Shown here: positions 8,906 to 17,220 of the stretch, in pieces
Layout of the letters: the number at the start of each line of letters is the position of its first letter
How positions within the stretch are numbered: the stretch's first letter is position 1
Source of the DNA: JAFDBW01 sp963825575
GTDB lineage: Bacteria > Desulfobacterota > Desulfuromonadia > Desulfuromonadales > BM103
Length of the DNA stretch: 64,000 bases
Assembly (NCBI GenBank): GCA_963825575.1
Contig: CAWGUB010000023.1
Span: 1-64,000 of the forward strand
Direction: 5' to 3'
The notes under the pieces: model-generated
Database searches by the model: none
What the model was told of the DNA's origin: nothing
What the model saw: the letters and a program-made list of their open reading frames with translations, nothing else
Made by a program: the position numbers and the translations under genes

Positions 8906-9030
8906 TGCATAGCAGGGCTTTCACCCATACGGGAGAGGTTCCGACTCTCATGCAGAGAAATTTTACCGTTTTACGCTCCTGAATTCTGTATCCTGGATTA
9001 TGAATTCCTGTAATTCACAAGGACTTACCT
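8906..9030 (+). other. possible structured leader of the speB-like gene
   Basis: The 125 bases between bioA and the ureohydrolase gene can fold as a closed multi-stem element: TGCAT (8904-8908) with ATGCA (about 8950), GGG-CTTTCA-CCC inside it, and GAGAG-GTTCCGA-CTCTC next to that. The conserved-looking loop GGTTCCGA is suggestive, but I cannot assign it to a known riboswitch class. It could simply be an intercistronic structure or attenuator. Confidence 0.25.
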
Positions 9031-9954
9031 ATGCCCGACACATTACAGTTTCTCGAAATGTCCAACGCACCTGCAGACCAGGCCGACATTCTGATCCTGC
9101 CAATCCCCCTTGAAAGAACAGTCTCTTTCAAACCCGGAACCGCCGATGCACCGCGTGCCATCCTTGACACCTCCGTACAGCTCGAATTTTACGAAGAGGA
9201 TGCCGGCTGGTCCCCTTTCAAACATATGCTTCTCAGTGTCTTACCTGAGTTTGCTGACGACAGGTCCCTCACCGATGCCGAGCTGCATAAAGCCATGACC
9301 GGGCAGGTTGCGGCGCTACCGTCAGACAACCTGTTCATCGGCCTCGGCGGTGAACATTCGCTAACCCCGTCACTGGTTCAGGCCCGCATGCCCGAACCGG
9401 GCACGGTGCTCTTCCTCGATGCCCACGCCGACATGCGCACCAGCTACGATGGCAGCAGGTTTAATCACGCCTGTCCGGTCAATCGCCTGCTCGACCAGGG
9501 ACACAAGATCATCATGGGCGGAATCCGGTCGCTCTTTGAGACTGAAGTGGAACGCATCGAAAAGGAGTCCCGCATCAGTCTCTTTCTCGACTGGGATCTA
9601 CGCGGCAAGGGACAATGGGAAGCCTTCCTGCAAAGAATCAACTCGCTCGAAGGGCCGGTCTACCTTTCGGTTGACATGGACGTCTTTAACCCGGCCGTCG
9701 TACCCGGTGTCGGAACACCGCAGCCGGGGGGCTTTTTCTGGTACCATATGATCGAGCTACTTGAATCGCTATTCTCCAGGAGGACCATCGATCTACGTGG
9801 TGTGGACATCGTCGAACTGGTCCCGGAATCCAGTCGTGTTTCGGAGATGACTGCGGCAAAACTGCTCCTGAAGATCATCTCTTTCTGGGGCTATGCCAAC
9901 GGCTTCAACCAGAAGCCGCAGAAAGGCAGTCAGACGCTGATTGAGTATGAATGA
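9031..9954 (+). CDS. speB: agmatinase/arginase-family ureohydrolase
   Basis: Manganese ureohydrolase family, most likely agmatinase (agmatine to putrescine and urea). Metal ligands are visible: G-G-E-H-S at 106-110, D-A-H-A-D-M-R at 130-136 and S-V-D-M-D-V-F-N-P at 213-221. T-P-Q-P-G-G and D-I-V-E-L-V-P are also in place. 307 residues is normal for SpeB. Substrate among family members (agmatine, guanidinobutyrate, guanidine) cannot be fixed from motifs alone, so the gene symbol is a best guess. Transcribed after bioA with a 125-base leader. Confidence 0.8.
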   Translation: MPDTLQFLEMSNAPADQADILILPIPLERTVSFKPGTADAPRAILDTSVQLEFYEEDAGWSPFKHMLLSVLPEFADDRSLTDAELHKAMTGQVAALPSDNLFIGLGGEHSLTPSLVQARMPEPGTVLFLDAHADMRTSYDGSRFNHACPVNRLLDQGHKIIMGGIRSLFETEVERIEKESRISLFLDWDLRGKGQWEAFLQRINSLEGPVYLSVDMDVFNPAVVPGVGTPQPGGFFWYHMIELLESLFSRRTIDLRGVDIVELVPESSRVSEMTAAKLLLKIISFWGYANGFNQKPQKGSQTLIEYE

Positions 9955-10014
9955 TATAGCACGCGCAAAGCGTATATTGCCCATGGGGCGACTAACCATT
10001 TAGGCTCCCCACCA

Positions 10015-10042
10015 ATCATGACATTCGGGATCATGTCGTGAT
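10015..10042. other. imperfect inverted repeat downstream of speB
   Basis: ATCATGACAT and ATGTCGTGAT form arms of 10 bases with one mismatch and an 8-base loop, about 60 bases after the speB stop. There is no T-run, so it is at best a weak terminator or a protein site. Confidence 0.35.
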
Positions 10043-10186
10043 CTAGACGAACTTCGTCCCCAGCTGCCGGCAAGGACACAACTCCTTATTACCGGTAAAT
10101 CGTTTCCTCAATCAAGGCTTCACTCCTGTAACGACCGGGCAGACAACTCCTCGGCATTTATTGCGTAATCGTCACAGTCAAAGCGC

Positions 10187-10213
10187 AAAAAAGCCATTCC
10201 GAAGCATGGCCTT
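10187..10213 (-). terminator. intrinsic terminator of the CBS/lipoprotein unit
   Basis: On the minus strand AAAGGCCAT, a short loop and ATGGCTTTTTT form a hairpin with a T-run, about 25 bases after the lipoprotein stop. Confidence 0.65.
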
Positions 10214-10237
10214 TACCCGCATCATTGATCCCCCCGC

Positions 10238-10996
10238 CTACATCCCCATCGGCAGGAAAACTGCTTTCATAATCACGCTGTGCACCCCCCTGTCCCACTT
10301 GCCGGCGATAGTGAAGGCCATCATGTCCTGGATGGCAATCATTTTGCCGAACAAACGCTCGAAGCTCAGGTCTTCCTTTTCACCTGGCTGGCTGTTTGAC
10401 AGCAGCAGAAGCTTTCCGTCCACATCTCTTTCGTTGCTCAGGCGCAAGGCAAGGACTTCGATATTGCGGGCACAATTGAATAGTTTCTGTTCATCGAGCG
10501 AGTCGAACATGAATTGTTCCATCTGCCAGTTATAGGCGCTTCGCACCATGCCAACCAACCCGACCGTCAGGGCAAAAACCCGGTCTCCCTGGTAATCGGG
10601 ATTAAAGGCCAGGTTTAATGCGTCCGTTCCCTGCCGGCTGTTCAATTCATTGAATACCAGCCGACCTTGAGAGTCGAAGATTTGGTCATGACGCTGTCCG
10701 ACCGACATGCCGGAGACCTTGTCGAGCTCGCGCGGATTACGCTTGTAGAGCTTGATCAGAAGATCCTCCATAAGCCGGTTCATTTCCTGCAGGTTGGTAT
10801 CCGCCATCATGTCGACATCCGATTTTGCGAGCGAGTTCAAAGCAGTCGTATCGATCGGATTACGGCATCCGGTGACGGTCAAAAGAACGGCAAGGACAAT
10901 GCTGACCAGGGTCAACCTGACGAGGGATTTTTGTCGGCGGCTGCAAACGAATTCAGCGGAGCAGATGGACACGGAAATGGACCCTGAGGAATTCAT
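10238..10996 (-). CDS. predicted lipoprotein, unknown function
   Basis: A lipoprotein signal is clear: basic R-R-Q-K-S-L-V-R-L, hydrophobic L-V-S-I-V-L-A-V-L-L-T-V and lipobox V-T-G-C-R-N. The mature part (about 210 residues) is helical and polar with no family I recognise; it includes N-L-Q-E-M-N-R-L-M-E-D-L-L-I-K-L and L-F-N-C-A-R-N-I-E. The start is uncertain. ATGs at 11017, 11005 and 10996 all lie within the end of the upstream CBS gene, and no start codon exists closer to the hydrophobic segment. An overlap of about 40-65 bases with the preceding gene therefore seems real and implies co-translation. Confidence 0.65.
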   Translation of the reverse strand: MNSSGSISVSICSAEFVCSRRQKSLVRLTLVSIVLAVLLTVTGCRNPIDTTALNSLAKSDVDMMADTNLQEMNRLMEDLLIKLYKRNPRELDKVSGMSVGQRHDQIFDSQGRLVFNELNSRQGTDALNLAFNPDYQGDRVFALTVGLVGMVRSAYNWQMEQFMFDSLDEQKLFNCARNIEVLALRLSNERDVDGKLLLLSNSQPGEKEDLSFERLFGKMIAIQDMMAFTIAGKWDRGVHSVIMKAVFLPMGM

Positions 10997-12392
10997 GGAA
11001 CTCATTGACTTCTTCAAAAGCGATTTTCAAACGGCCCTTTTCCATGTGATTGAGCTTGGCAAGGGTTATGTAATTGCTTGGCTGATCGCCGGCCTTGATG
11101 CTTTCGACCTGGCAGCGCAGACGCAGGAAAACCAGGTAATTGTAGCTGGCATCGAGATCATCGGCCAACTTTTGGCTCAGAACCTGTTTTTCAACCAGGG
11201 CCTGCACTCTCTCACGGGTTCCACCGCCTATGACCCCGGCTTCCATGGCAAGGGCCTTGACCCCCTCGGTGATTGCAAAGATACCGGCCTTTTTAACATC
11301 GATCTGGCCGCGATGCTCTTCGTCATGCTCGGTCTTGATGCCACCGAGAAGACCGAGCGGCGGTTTGAAGCGATTGATGTTGGCCGCAGATCGGGTCAGG
11401 AACATCTTTTCTTCTTTAAAATGTCCAACCAGCATCTCACGGAGACCTTTTTCCAGGCTTGGATCACCATAAATCGTGCGCAGGTCGAAAAACATGCTGC
11501 CATTCAGAATGTGTTCCGGTAGCGGATTGGTCAACCATATACCAAGCACCTTTGCCCATTCACTGTAGCTGCGCCGCCAGAACTGGTTTTTCGCCATGAT
11601 GCCCCCAGGGCAAGGCGGCACGCCAATCTCAATTAATGAGTCGATGAGCTTTTCCGAGAAAGCTTCGATCTCGGCAATTTCTTCCGGGGAGAGATCGTCA
11701 GCATAGATAATGGCATTATCCTGGTCGGTGGTCAGGGTCTGTTCACGACGCCCTTCACTGCCGAGAACGACAAAGGCAAACTTATCGGTCATGTCGCAGA
11801 ACTGACGGGCACGCAGGAGCTCAATCAGGCGCAGCAGCAACTGGTCATTCAACAGTGCGATCATGCGGACCAGTTCCCGGGGCGGGACTCCGGTACTGAC
11901 AAGATGCAGGACCAGAGCCTGAATCTGCAGATGGTAGTTCTTCAACTCATCGAGGGTGACAGCATTATCGATGTCACGAATCAGTTCCTGCGGCGAGTGT
12001 GTTTGCAAACGCATGATGTCTGTGACGGTGATAATCCCTGAAAGACGATTATCCTGATCAACGACGCAGATTCGATGGATACCGTTCTTGGAAATCCGGT
12101 AGAGAGCTTCAAAGATAAAATCATCTTCACTGACCGTAATCAGCGGTGCGTTCATGATGTCGCGGGCGGTAACCGTGGCAGGATCGATTGCAAAGGAAAC
12201 GACCTTGTTGCGCAGGTCGCGATCGGTCAGGATCCCCACCGGTGTGGTGTCTTCACAAACAATTATGCTGGAAATCTGCCGGTCACGCATGACACCGGCA
12301 ACCTGCAGAACCGTGTCATCAGGCTCACAGGTGGCCACATTGCGCCGGCAGAACTTCTTGATGGGCTGAAACAGGACATTGTCTTCTGACAT
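10953..12392 (-). CDS. CBS-pair and nucleotidyltransferase-like protein (DUF294 family)
   Basis: Cytoplasmic, 479 residues. Two CBS motifs occupy about 10-130 (S-S-I-I-V-C-E-D-T-T-P-V-G-I-L-T-D-R-D-L and G-I-H-R-I-C-V-V-D). A putative PII-uridylyltransferase-like nucleotidyltransferase domain follows, with G-S-E-G-R-R-E-Q-T-L-T-T-D-Q-D-N-A near 212-228, the G-S...D-x-D arrangement. A helical DUF294 C-terminal region completes it. CBS pairs usually sense adenine nucleotides, so ligand-controlled nucleotidyl transfer is likely by family, but no substrate is known to me. Other bacteria pair such proteins with DnaQ-type exonucleases or transporters. Here it overlaps a lipoprotein gene instead. 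Confidence 0.8.
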   Translation of the reverse strand: MSEDNVLFQPIKKFCRRNVATCEPDDTVLQVAGVMRDRQISSIIVCEDTTPVGILTDRDLRNKVVSFAIDPATVTARDIMNAPLITVSEDDFIFEALYRISKNGIHRICVVDQDNRLSGIITVTDIMRLQTHSPQELIRDIDNAVTLDELKNYHLQIQALVLHLVSTGVPPRELVRMIALLNDQLLLRLIELLRARQFCDMTDKFAFVVLGSEGRREQTLTTDQDNAIIYADDLSPEEIAEIEAFSEKLIDSLIEIGVPPCPGGIMAKNQFWRRSYSEWAKVLGIWLTNPLPEHILNGSMFFDLRTIYGDPSLEKGLREMLVGHFKEEKMFLTRSAANINRFKPPLGLLGGIKTEHDEEHRGQIDVKKAGIFAITEGVKALAMEAGVIGGGTRERVQALVEKQVLSQKLADDLDASYNYLVFLRLRCQVESIKAGDQPSNYITLAKLNHMEKGRLKIAFEEVNEFHEFLRVHFRVHLLR

Positions 12393-12571
12393 CTGAAAAC
12401 CCTTGCCGTTGGATAATCTGCGGATTTCAGCTTAGGGCCGTTACGCGCAAATGTCTCTAACATTAATCTAGCGTTGAAGTGTCGCAGGTGCAAGGGAATT
12501 TAGAGGGAGAGTTGCGCCGAGAGTAAAAGTTCTCATTCAGCCAATCGTGTCAATCAGGATAATAGGCCATG

Positions 12572-12603
12572 CCAGTGACCAGCCCCCGGCAACCAGTCAC
12601 TGC
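12572..12603. repeat. CCAGTGACCAG ... CCAGTCACTG element
   Basis: CCAGTGACCAG at 12572-12582 and CCAGTCACTG at 12593-12602 make an imperfect inverted/tandem unit. It is 7-base periodic in style, like the other dispersed repeats in the window. Confidence 0.4.
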
Positions 12604-12629
12604 ATCATATTTTTCGTGCCTCGCGCTGC

Positions 12630-12660
12630 AAAAAAAGACCGCCCCTTACGGAGCGGTCTT
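12630..12660 (-). terminator. intrinsic terminator of acnB
   Basis: On the minus strand AAGACCGCTCC, a short loop (GTAA) and GGGGCGGTCTT are followed by seven T. It is a strong stem about 30 bases after the acnB stop. Confidence 0.85.
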
Positions 12661-12663
12661 CGC

Positions 12664-12697
12664 ATTTCACTTTTACATTTTACTTTTCTCTTTACTT
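12664..12697. repeat. TTTCACTTTTACATTTTAC heptamer-like tract overlapping the acnB stop
   Basis: Five T-rich 6-7-base units (TTTCACT, TTTACAT, TTTACTT, TTCTCTT, TACTTG) run into the acnB stop codon at 12692-12694. This places a repeat tract between the stop and the terminator. Confidence 0.4.
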
Positions 12698-15223
12698 GTA
12701 CCCATCCATCTCATCGAACTGCAGGTACTGATAGATCCCTTCCTTCTTCGGCGCAATCTTTTCCTTGTAGGCAGCTAGATACTCTGCAGGGGTCGGCAGC
12801 TTGCCCATGGTTGTGGTCACGGCACCGAGTTCAGCAGAACCGAGGTAGACCTGGGCGCCATTGCCGATGCGGTCATCAAAGTTACGGGTTGAAGTAGAGA
12901 ACATATTCACGCCATCAGGCACACGGGCCTGGTTGCCCATGCAGAGCGAGCAACCGGCAATTTCCAGACGAGCGCCCATGGCACTGAACACCGAGAAAAC
13001 CGCCTCTTCCTTCAGCTTGGCCTGGTCCATGCGGGTCGGCGGGCAAACCCAGGTGCGAACATTCGGGTTGAACTTCTCACCACGCCAGATCTCAGCGGCC
13101 GCACGGAAATGACCGATATTGGTCATGCAGGAACCGAGGAAGACGTCCTGGATCGGGGTTCCCTGGATATCGGAAAGCAGCTTGACATCATCCGGGTCGT
13201 TCGGGCAAGCGAGAATCGGCTCGGTAATTTCTGCCAGATCGATTTCGATCACTGCTGCATACTCGGCGTTGGCATCGGCCTTGATCAATTTGGGAGCCTT
13301 GAGCCACTCGTTGACAGCGTCGATCCGACCCTGCAGAGTCTCCGGATCCTGATAACCTTCTTCGATCATTTTTTTCATCAGCGCAACGTTGGAGCGCAGG
13401 TAAGTGCAGACACTCTCTTCGGAGAGTTGGATACACCCGGCAGCTGCGGAACGTTCGGCAGCTGCATCGGTCAGCTCAAATGCTTGCTCAACGGACAAAT
13501 TCGGCAGACCTTCCATCTCCAAGATCCTGCCGTTGAAGATGTTGACCTTGTTCTTCTTCGGCACGGTCAAGAACCCTTGCTTGATAGCCCAGTAAGGGAT
13601 GGCATTCACAGCATCACGCAAAGTGATCCCCTCGTTAAACTCACCCTTAAAACGAACCAGAACGGACTCAGGCATATCGAGAGGCATGAAGCCAAGAGCG
13701 CCGGCGAAGGCAATCAGACCTGAACCTGCCGGAAAGCTGATGCCGATCGGGAAACGGGTGTGCGAATCACCACCGGTTCCGACAGTATCGGGAACCAGCA
13801 GACGATTCAACCAGCTGTGGATAACACCATCACCGGGTCGTAGCGGCACACCGGCACGGTCAGAGATAAACTTCGGCAAAGTTGCATGCATCTTCACATC
13901 AGCTGGTTTCGGATAGGCCGCGGTGTGGCAGAAAGACTGCATGACCATCGGAGACTTGAATCTGAGGCAGGCCAGCTCCTTGATCTCATCGGCGGTCATC
14001 GGGCCAGTGGTATCCTGGGAACCGACCGTGGTCATGATCGGCGCGCAAGATGAACCGGGCAAGACACCTTCGACACCACAGGCGCGACCAACCATCTTCT
14101 GTGCTTGCGTGTAACCCTGACCGGGCTTGGGTGCGGGATTTACCGTCTTGGCAAAAATGTCAGCCTCTGCCAGGCCCAATGCTTCCCGGGCCTCTTTGGT
14201 TACAGCGCAACCGATAATCAACGGAATCCGGCCACCGGCGCGAAACTCGTCAGGAACCGTATCCGGCTTGATCTTGAAAGTAGAGATGACCTCACCAGCT
14301 TCGTTTGTGACTTCACCCTTTGCGGTATTGATGGTGATAACATCACCCATATTCATCTTGGTGACATCCATCCTCAAAGGCAAGGTGCCGGAATCCTGGG
14401 CGGTGTTGAAGAAGATCGGAGCGATAACGCCACCGATGATCACACCACCACGACGTTTGTTCGGAACCGCCGGGATATCATCGCCAATACACCACAAAAC
14501 GCTATTGCATGCCGATTTACGGGAAGAACCGGTACCGACCACATCACCAACAAAAGCAACCTGATGGCCCTCAGCACGCCACTTGGCAATCTCTTCGATA
14601 CCACCGGGAAAACGGGTTTTACCCATGGCCAGGGCATGCAGTGGGATGTCAGGGCGGCTCCAGGCATCACCGGCAGGAGAAAAATCATCGGTGTTGATTT
14701 CACCTTCTACCTTGAACACTTTGACTTTAATAATTTCTGCCATTGCAGGCTTGCTGGTGAACCACTCGGCAGCAGCCCAGCTTTCTACAACCTGCTTCGC
14801 TGCAGCGTTGTTTTTGGCAAGTTCAATCACTTGTGCAGCAGCATCATAAACGTAGGTCATGCCGGACAAAGCCGATGCAGCGTCATCAGCCACAGCAGCA
14901 TCACTGAGTGCAGCAATCAGAGGTTGCACGTTGTAGCCGCCGATCATGGTGCCCAGGATCTGCACGGCCTTCTGCTTGTCAATCAGCGGCGAGTTCTTGG
15001 CGCCTTTCAAGATTTCTGCCAGGAACCCGGCCTTGACTTCGGCAGCAGGATCAACGCCGGGAGAGATCCTCTCGGTGAACAGGTTCATCAAGAACTCTTC
15101 TTTGCCGGCCGGAGGGCTTTGCAGCAATTCACATAGATTCGTGGTCTGTTCCGGGTTGAGTGGAAGAGCTGGTATCCCCTGGGCATTCCGCTCTTTTTCA
15201 TGCATCAGATAAGCTTCAATCAT
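12692..15223 (-). CDS. acnB: bifunctional aconitate hydratase 2 / 2-methylisocitrate dehydratase
   Basis: Interconverts citrate and isocitrate in the TCA cycle. [4Fe-4S] enzyme, 843 residues, AcnB-type order with the helical and swivel domains first. It starts M-I-E-A-Y-L-M-H-E-K-E-R, carries G-T-G-S-S-R-K-S-A in the swivel domain, then C-A-P-I-M-T-T-V-G-S-Q-D-T-T-G-P-M-T and G-G-D-S-H-T-R-F-P. Cluster cysteines are in F-L-G-S-C-M-T-N and G-C-S-L-C-M-G-N. ATG 15223 has GGAGGAGAG upstream. A 17-bp palindrome shared with icd and kor lies about 90 bases upstream, and an intrinsic terminator follows, so it is probably a single-gene unit. Confidence 0.96.
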   Translation of the reverse strand: MIEAYLMHEKERNAQGIPALPLNPEQTTNLCELLQSPPAGKEEFLMNLFTERISPGVDPAAEVKAGFLAEILKGAKNSPLIDKQKAVQILGTMIGGYNVQPLIAALSDAAVADDAASALSGMTYVYDAAAQVIELAKNNAAAKQVVESWAAAEWFTSKPAMAEIIKVKVFKVEGEINTDDFSPAGDAWSRPDIPLHALAMGKTRFPGGIEEIAKWRAEGHQVAFVGDVVGTGSSRKSACNSVLWCIGDDIPAVPNKRRGGVIIGGVIAPIFFNTAQDSGTLPLRMDVTKMNMGDVITINTAKGEVTNEAGEVISTFKIKPDTVPDEFRAGGRIPLIIGCAVTKEAREALGLAEADIFAKTVNPAPKPGQGYTQAQKMVGRACGVEGVLPGSSCAPIMTTVGSQDTTGPMTADEIKELACLRFKSPMVMQSFCHTAAYPKPADVKMHATLPKFISDRAGVPLRPGDGVIHSWLNRLLVPDTVGTGGDSHTRFPIGISFPAGSGLIAFAGALGFMPLDMPESVLVRFKGEFNEGITLRDAVNAIPYWAIKQGFLTVPKKNKVNIFNGRILEMEGLPNLSVEQAFELTDAAAERSAAAGCIQLSEESVCTYLRSNVALMKKMIEEGYQDPETLQGRIDAVNEWLKAPKLIKADANAEYAAVIEIDLAEITEPILACPNDPDDVKLLSDIQGTPIQDVFLGSCMTNIGHFRAAAEIWRGEKFNPNVRTWVCPPTRMDQAKLKEEAVFSVFSAMGARLEIAGCSLCMGNQARVPDGVNMFSTSTRNFDDRIGNGAQVYLGSAELGAVTTTMGKLPTPAEYLAAYKEKIAPKKEGIYQYLQFDEMDGYK

Positions 15224-15507
15224 CTCTCTCCTCCATCATAAGTTGTAGGTGAAACAAATAGCTGTCACCATTTATAGCCTGAGTAAAACAGGGTTAAAGT
15301 CGGGCTGAAACTTGCATACTGTATACGATTTTACAGTCTTCGTCAATATTCAAACCTCCTAATATATGGCCATTTTTTCTCGGCGAAAAGCTTTGCAGAG
15401 AATTGTCGAAACAGCACCAAATGTGACTTCGAATCAGGCCGCCAGGTCCATGACATATTCTGTCATAGAGTGCGCGTTAACTGGGTAACAGCAGAGGGAG
15501 GAGAGTC
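15224..15507. other. divergent promoter region between acnB and a small plus-strand gene
   Basis: 284 bases. The left half holds the acnB operator/promoter. The right half holds TGACA-TATTC-TGTCA (15451-15465), an inverted repeat about 45 bases before the small gene, which may be an operator or part of its promoter. Confidence 0.5.
15312..15328 (-). promoter_or_regulatory. TCA-regulon operator candidate, acnB site
   Basis: On the minus strand the site reads TCGTATACAGTATGCAA, a near-palindrome matching the icd site at 14 of 17 positions when both are read on the plus strand (TTGCATACTGTATACGA versus TTGTATACTGTATACAC). A TTGACG box lies 15 bases upstream of its TATACA, so the site covers the expected -10 region of acnB. 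Confidence 0.75.
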
Positions 15508-15714
15508 ATGTTTGAAATCATTATGTTGGCAGGGTTCCTGATCGCCGGCATCAGCCAGTTGATCCCCGTACCCAAAAAACACTCAAAACCTGATACGGGC
15601 GCCACTTCGACCCGTAATTCATCCAACAAAACTCAAGCAGGGTCGGCACAATATATACGACGACAGTGTACCGATAATCACGGCGCGACTTATCGACAAA
15701 TCAAGGCAGCCTAA
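15508..15714 (+). CDS. small membrane-anchored protein, unknown
   Basis: 68 residues preceded by a very strong ribosome binding site (GAGGGAGGAGAG, 5 bases before the ATG). The first 20 residues are one hydrophobic segment (F-E-I-I-M-L-A-G-F-L-I-A-G-I). The rest is polar, Ser/Thr/Asn/Lys-rich and probably disordered. No family recognised. It is isolated: divergent from acnB and convergent with cheD. The strong binding site and membrane helix make a real small protein likely, but homologues would be needed to be sure. Confidence 0.5.
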   Translation: MFEIIMLAGFLIAGISQLIPVPKKHSKPDTGATSTRNSSNKTQAGSAQYIRRQCTDNHGATYRQIKAA

Positions 15715-15786
15715 ATATCACCTGTCTGTCCAGCAAAAGCGGGTCTTACAGGCGATTAATCTGTGGTTGACAAGGCATGCTTTTGG

Positions 15787-16293
15787 TCAGGTTTGTGAAA
15801 TACGCATCGACCGCTGTCGGCGCATCAGGACCGTGCCGTCGCCACTGTTGAAGATCACCTTGCGGCCATGATAACCACCCATATCACTACCGACAATTGG
15901 TATCTTGTGCGATTCCAGGGCCTCAATGGCGAATTCGATGTTTCTTTGGCCGATCGCCAGCAAGCCTTCGGTTTTCTCCCACATGGAAGCGCCACCGAAC
16001 ACCTTGGCAATCAGTCTGTCACCGGGGTTGGAAAGTGCCCTGACCTTTTCTACCAGTTTGGCAATCGCGATGTTGCCGTACTTGGGTGTCGGCAGACCCT
16101 CGCCATTCCACAGTGGCAGCAGGTAATGGTTGATCCCGCCGAGTTGGGAAGTCTGGTTCCAGATGCATACGGAGATGCAGGAGCCCAGGACAGTGGTGAC
16201 CAGGTGCGCTTGACGGTGCACGAACAGAGTGCCCGGATAGAGGTAATGGCGCTTCAGGACTTCAGACTGAGGCGCTGCAGTTGGCAGATTCAT
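15787..16293 (-). CDS. cheD: chemoreceptor glutamine deamidase CheD
   Basis: Deamidates specific Gln residues of chemoreceptors and in some species works with CheC. 168 residues. Active-site Cys is in V-L-G-S-C-I-S-V-C near residue 38, His in G-G-I-N-H-Y-L-L-P near 56, and the later K-V-F-G-G-A-S-M and N-I-E-F-A...L are typical. It starts 3 bases after the stop of the kinase-like gene, so it belongs to a cheB / kinase-like / cheD unit. No cheC is in the window. Confidence 0.93.
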   Translation of the reverse strand: MNLPTAAPQSEVLKRHYLYPGTLFVHRQAHLVTTVLGSCISVCIWNQTSQLGGINHYLLPLWNGEGLPTPKYGNIAIAKLVEKVRALSNPGDRLIAKVFGGASMWEKTEGLLAIGQRNIEFAIEALESHKIPIVGSDMGGYHGRKVIFNSGDGTVLMRRQRSMRISQT

Positions 16294-16296
16294 AAG

Positions 16297-17184
16297 CTAG
16301 AAGGTTTCGATCTCACCTTCAGTGTCGTCAAAGATGAAGAAATTGCCATCAGAGGCATGCACAACAGTCTCGACATCGGGACGTGGCAACGACAGCACAA
16401 ACCGGCTGCCATGCCCGGGCTGGCTGTCAAGGTCAAGGACCCCTCCGAGCAGCTCGGCCAACGCCCAACAGATGCTCAGGCCCAGACCATGGCCACGATG
16501 GCCCTTGGTCGCTCCGGCTTCGAGCTGCCGGAAACGATCAAAGATGATCTCCTGGTCGGCGGCGCTGATTCCCGGGCCGTTATCACTTATCGACACGATC
16601 AGACCATGCTTGTTCTCATCAACCTCGAGAGTGATCTGACCACTACGTTCGGTAAATTCGACAGCGTTCCCGAGTAGGTTGAGCAGAATAATTTCAATTT
16701 TCTGGGCATCGGTCGGGAAGACAAGGTCCTCGGGGATCTTCCTGGAGATAGAAAGACCCTTGTCTGAAATCCGGTAGCCAAGTTTATCCAGGCAACTGTT
16801 CAGGACCGAACTGATGTCGACCATGGCGAAAGCCGGTTCTGCATCACCTGCTTCCAGCTCGGCAGCCATGAAGACGTTCTGGAGCTGATAATCCAGGTTG
16901 AACGCCTCCGCATAAATCATACTGATGGCCTTCCTGCAGACTTCCGGGTCGCAGGAACGATCAAAGAATTGCCCGGCCAGTCCCATAATCGCCGAGAGGG
17001 GGTTATTGATCTCATTGCGGATATTCGAGAGAAACTGGCTCTTCAGAGCTTCGGATTCCTGAAGTTTCACATTGACCTGCTCCAGCTTGCGCGTCATCGC
17101 ACACATGTCGTTCAGAGCATTCTGATTGAATTCAAAACGCCGGCGAATTTCCTCAATCAATTCTTCATCTGTCGGCTTGTTCAT
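16297..17184 (-). CDS. histidine-kinase-like protein lacking the phospho-His, with an xxETF tail
   Basis: 295 residues, soluble. An N-terminal coiled coil (residues 5-50) leads into a HisKA-like segment F-L-S-N-I-R-N-E-I-N-N-P-L at 51-63. The family reads S-H-E here, but residue 57 is Asn (codon AAT). The ATPase domain looks complete: N-box L-L-N-L-L-G-N-A-V, G1 D-N-G-P-G-I-S, F-box F-D-R-F-R and G2 G-H-G-L-G-L-S. It ends G-E-I-E-T-F, like the E-F-E-T-F tails of the two MCPs nearby. It lies between cheB (36 bases upstream) and cheD (3 bases downstream). It could be an ATP-binding pseudokinase or adaptor in receptor adaptation, or phosphorylate through another residue. Function is inferred only from context. 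Confidence 0.8.
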   Translation of the reverse strand: MNKPTDEELIEEIRRRFEFNQNALNDMCAMTRKLEQVNVKLQESEALKSQFLSNIRNEINNPLSAIMGLAGQFFDRSCDPEVCRKAISMIYAEAFNLDYQLQNVFMAAELEAGDAEPAFAMVDISSVLNSCLDKLGYRISDKGLSISRKIPEDLVFPTDAQKIEIILLNLLGNAVEFTERSGQITLEVDENKHGLIVSISDNGPGISAADQEIIFDRFRQLEAGATKGHRGHGLGLSICWALAELLGGVLDLDSQPGHGSRFVLSLPRPDVETVVHASDGNFFIFDDTEGEIETF

Positions 17185-17220
17185 AAAAAGATCCTGTTTA
17201 AATAAATTGTCTGACCAACA

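Larger units (their letters stand above)
12393..12691. other. intergenic region with acnB terminator and two repeat tracts
   Basis: About 300 bases, minus-strand genes on both sides. It holds the start region of the CBS gene, a CCAGTGA/TCACTG inverted element (12572-12603), the acnB terminator (12630-12660) and a TTTTAC/TTTCAC tract (12664-12697). No gene is supported. Confidence 0.6.

Noticed and set aside
8906..9030. Guanidine (ykkC), preQ1 or TPP riboswitch before speB
   Set aside because: Only short strings (GGTTCCG, CGGGAGA) resemble parts of known classes; the ordered conserved blocks are missing. Kept only as an unassigned structure.
13109..15136. Long plus-strand frames (204 and 343 codons) inside acnB
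   Set aside because: They are antisense to a full-length, well-conserved aconitase and have low-complexity shadow composition and no binding site.
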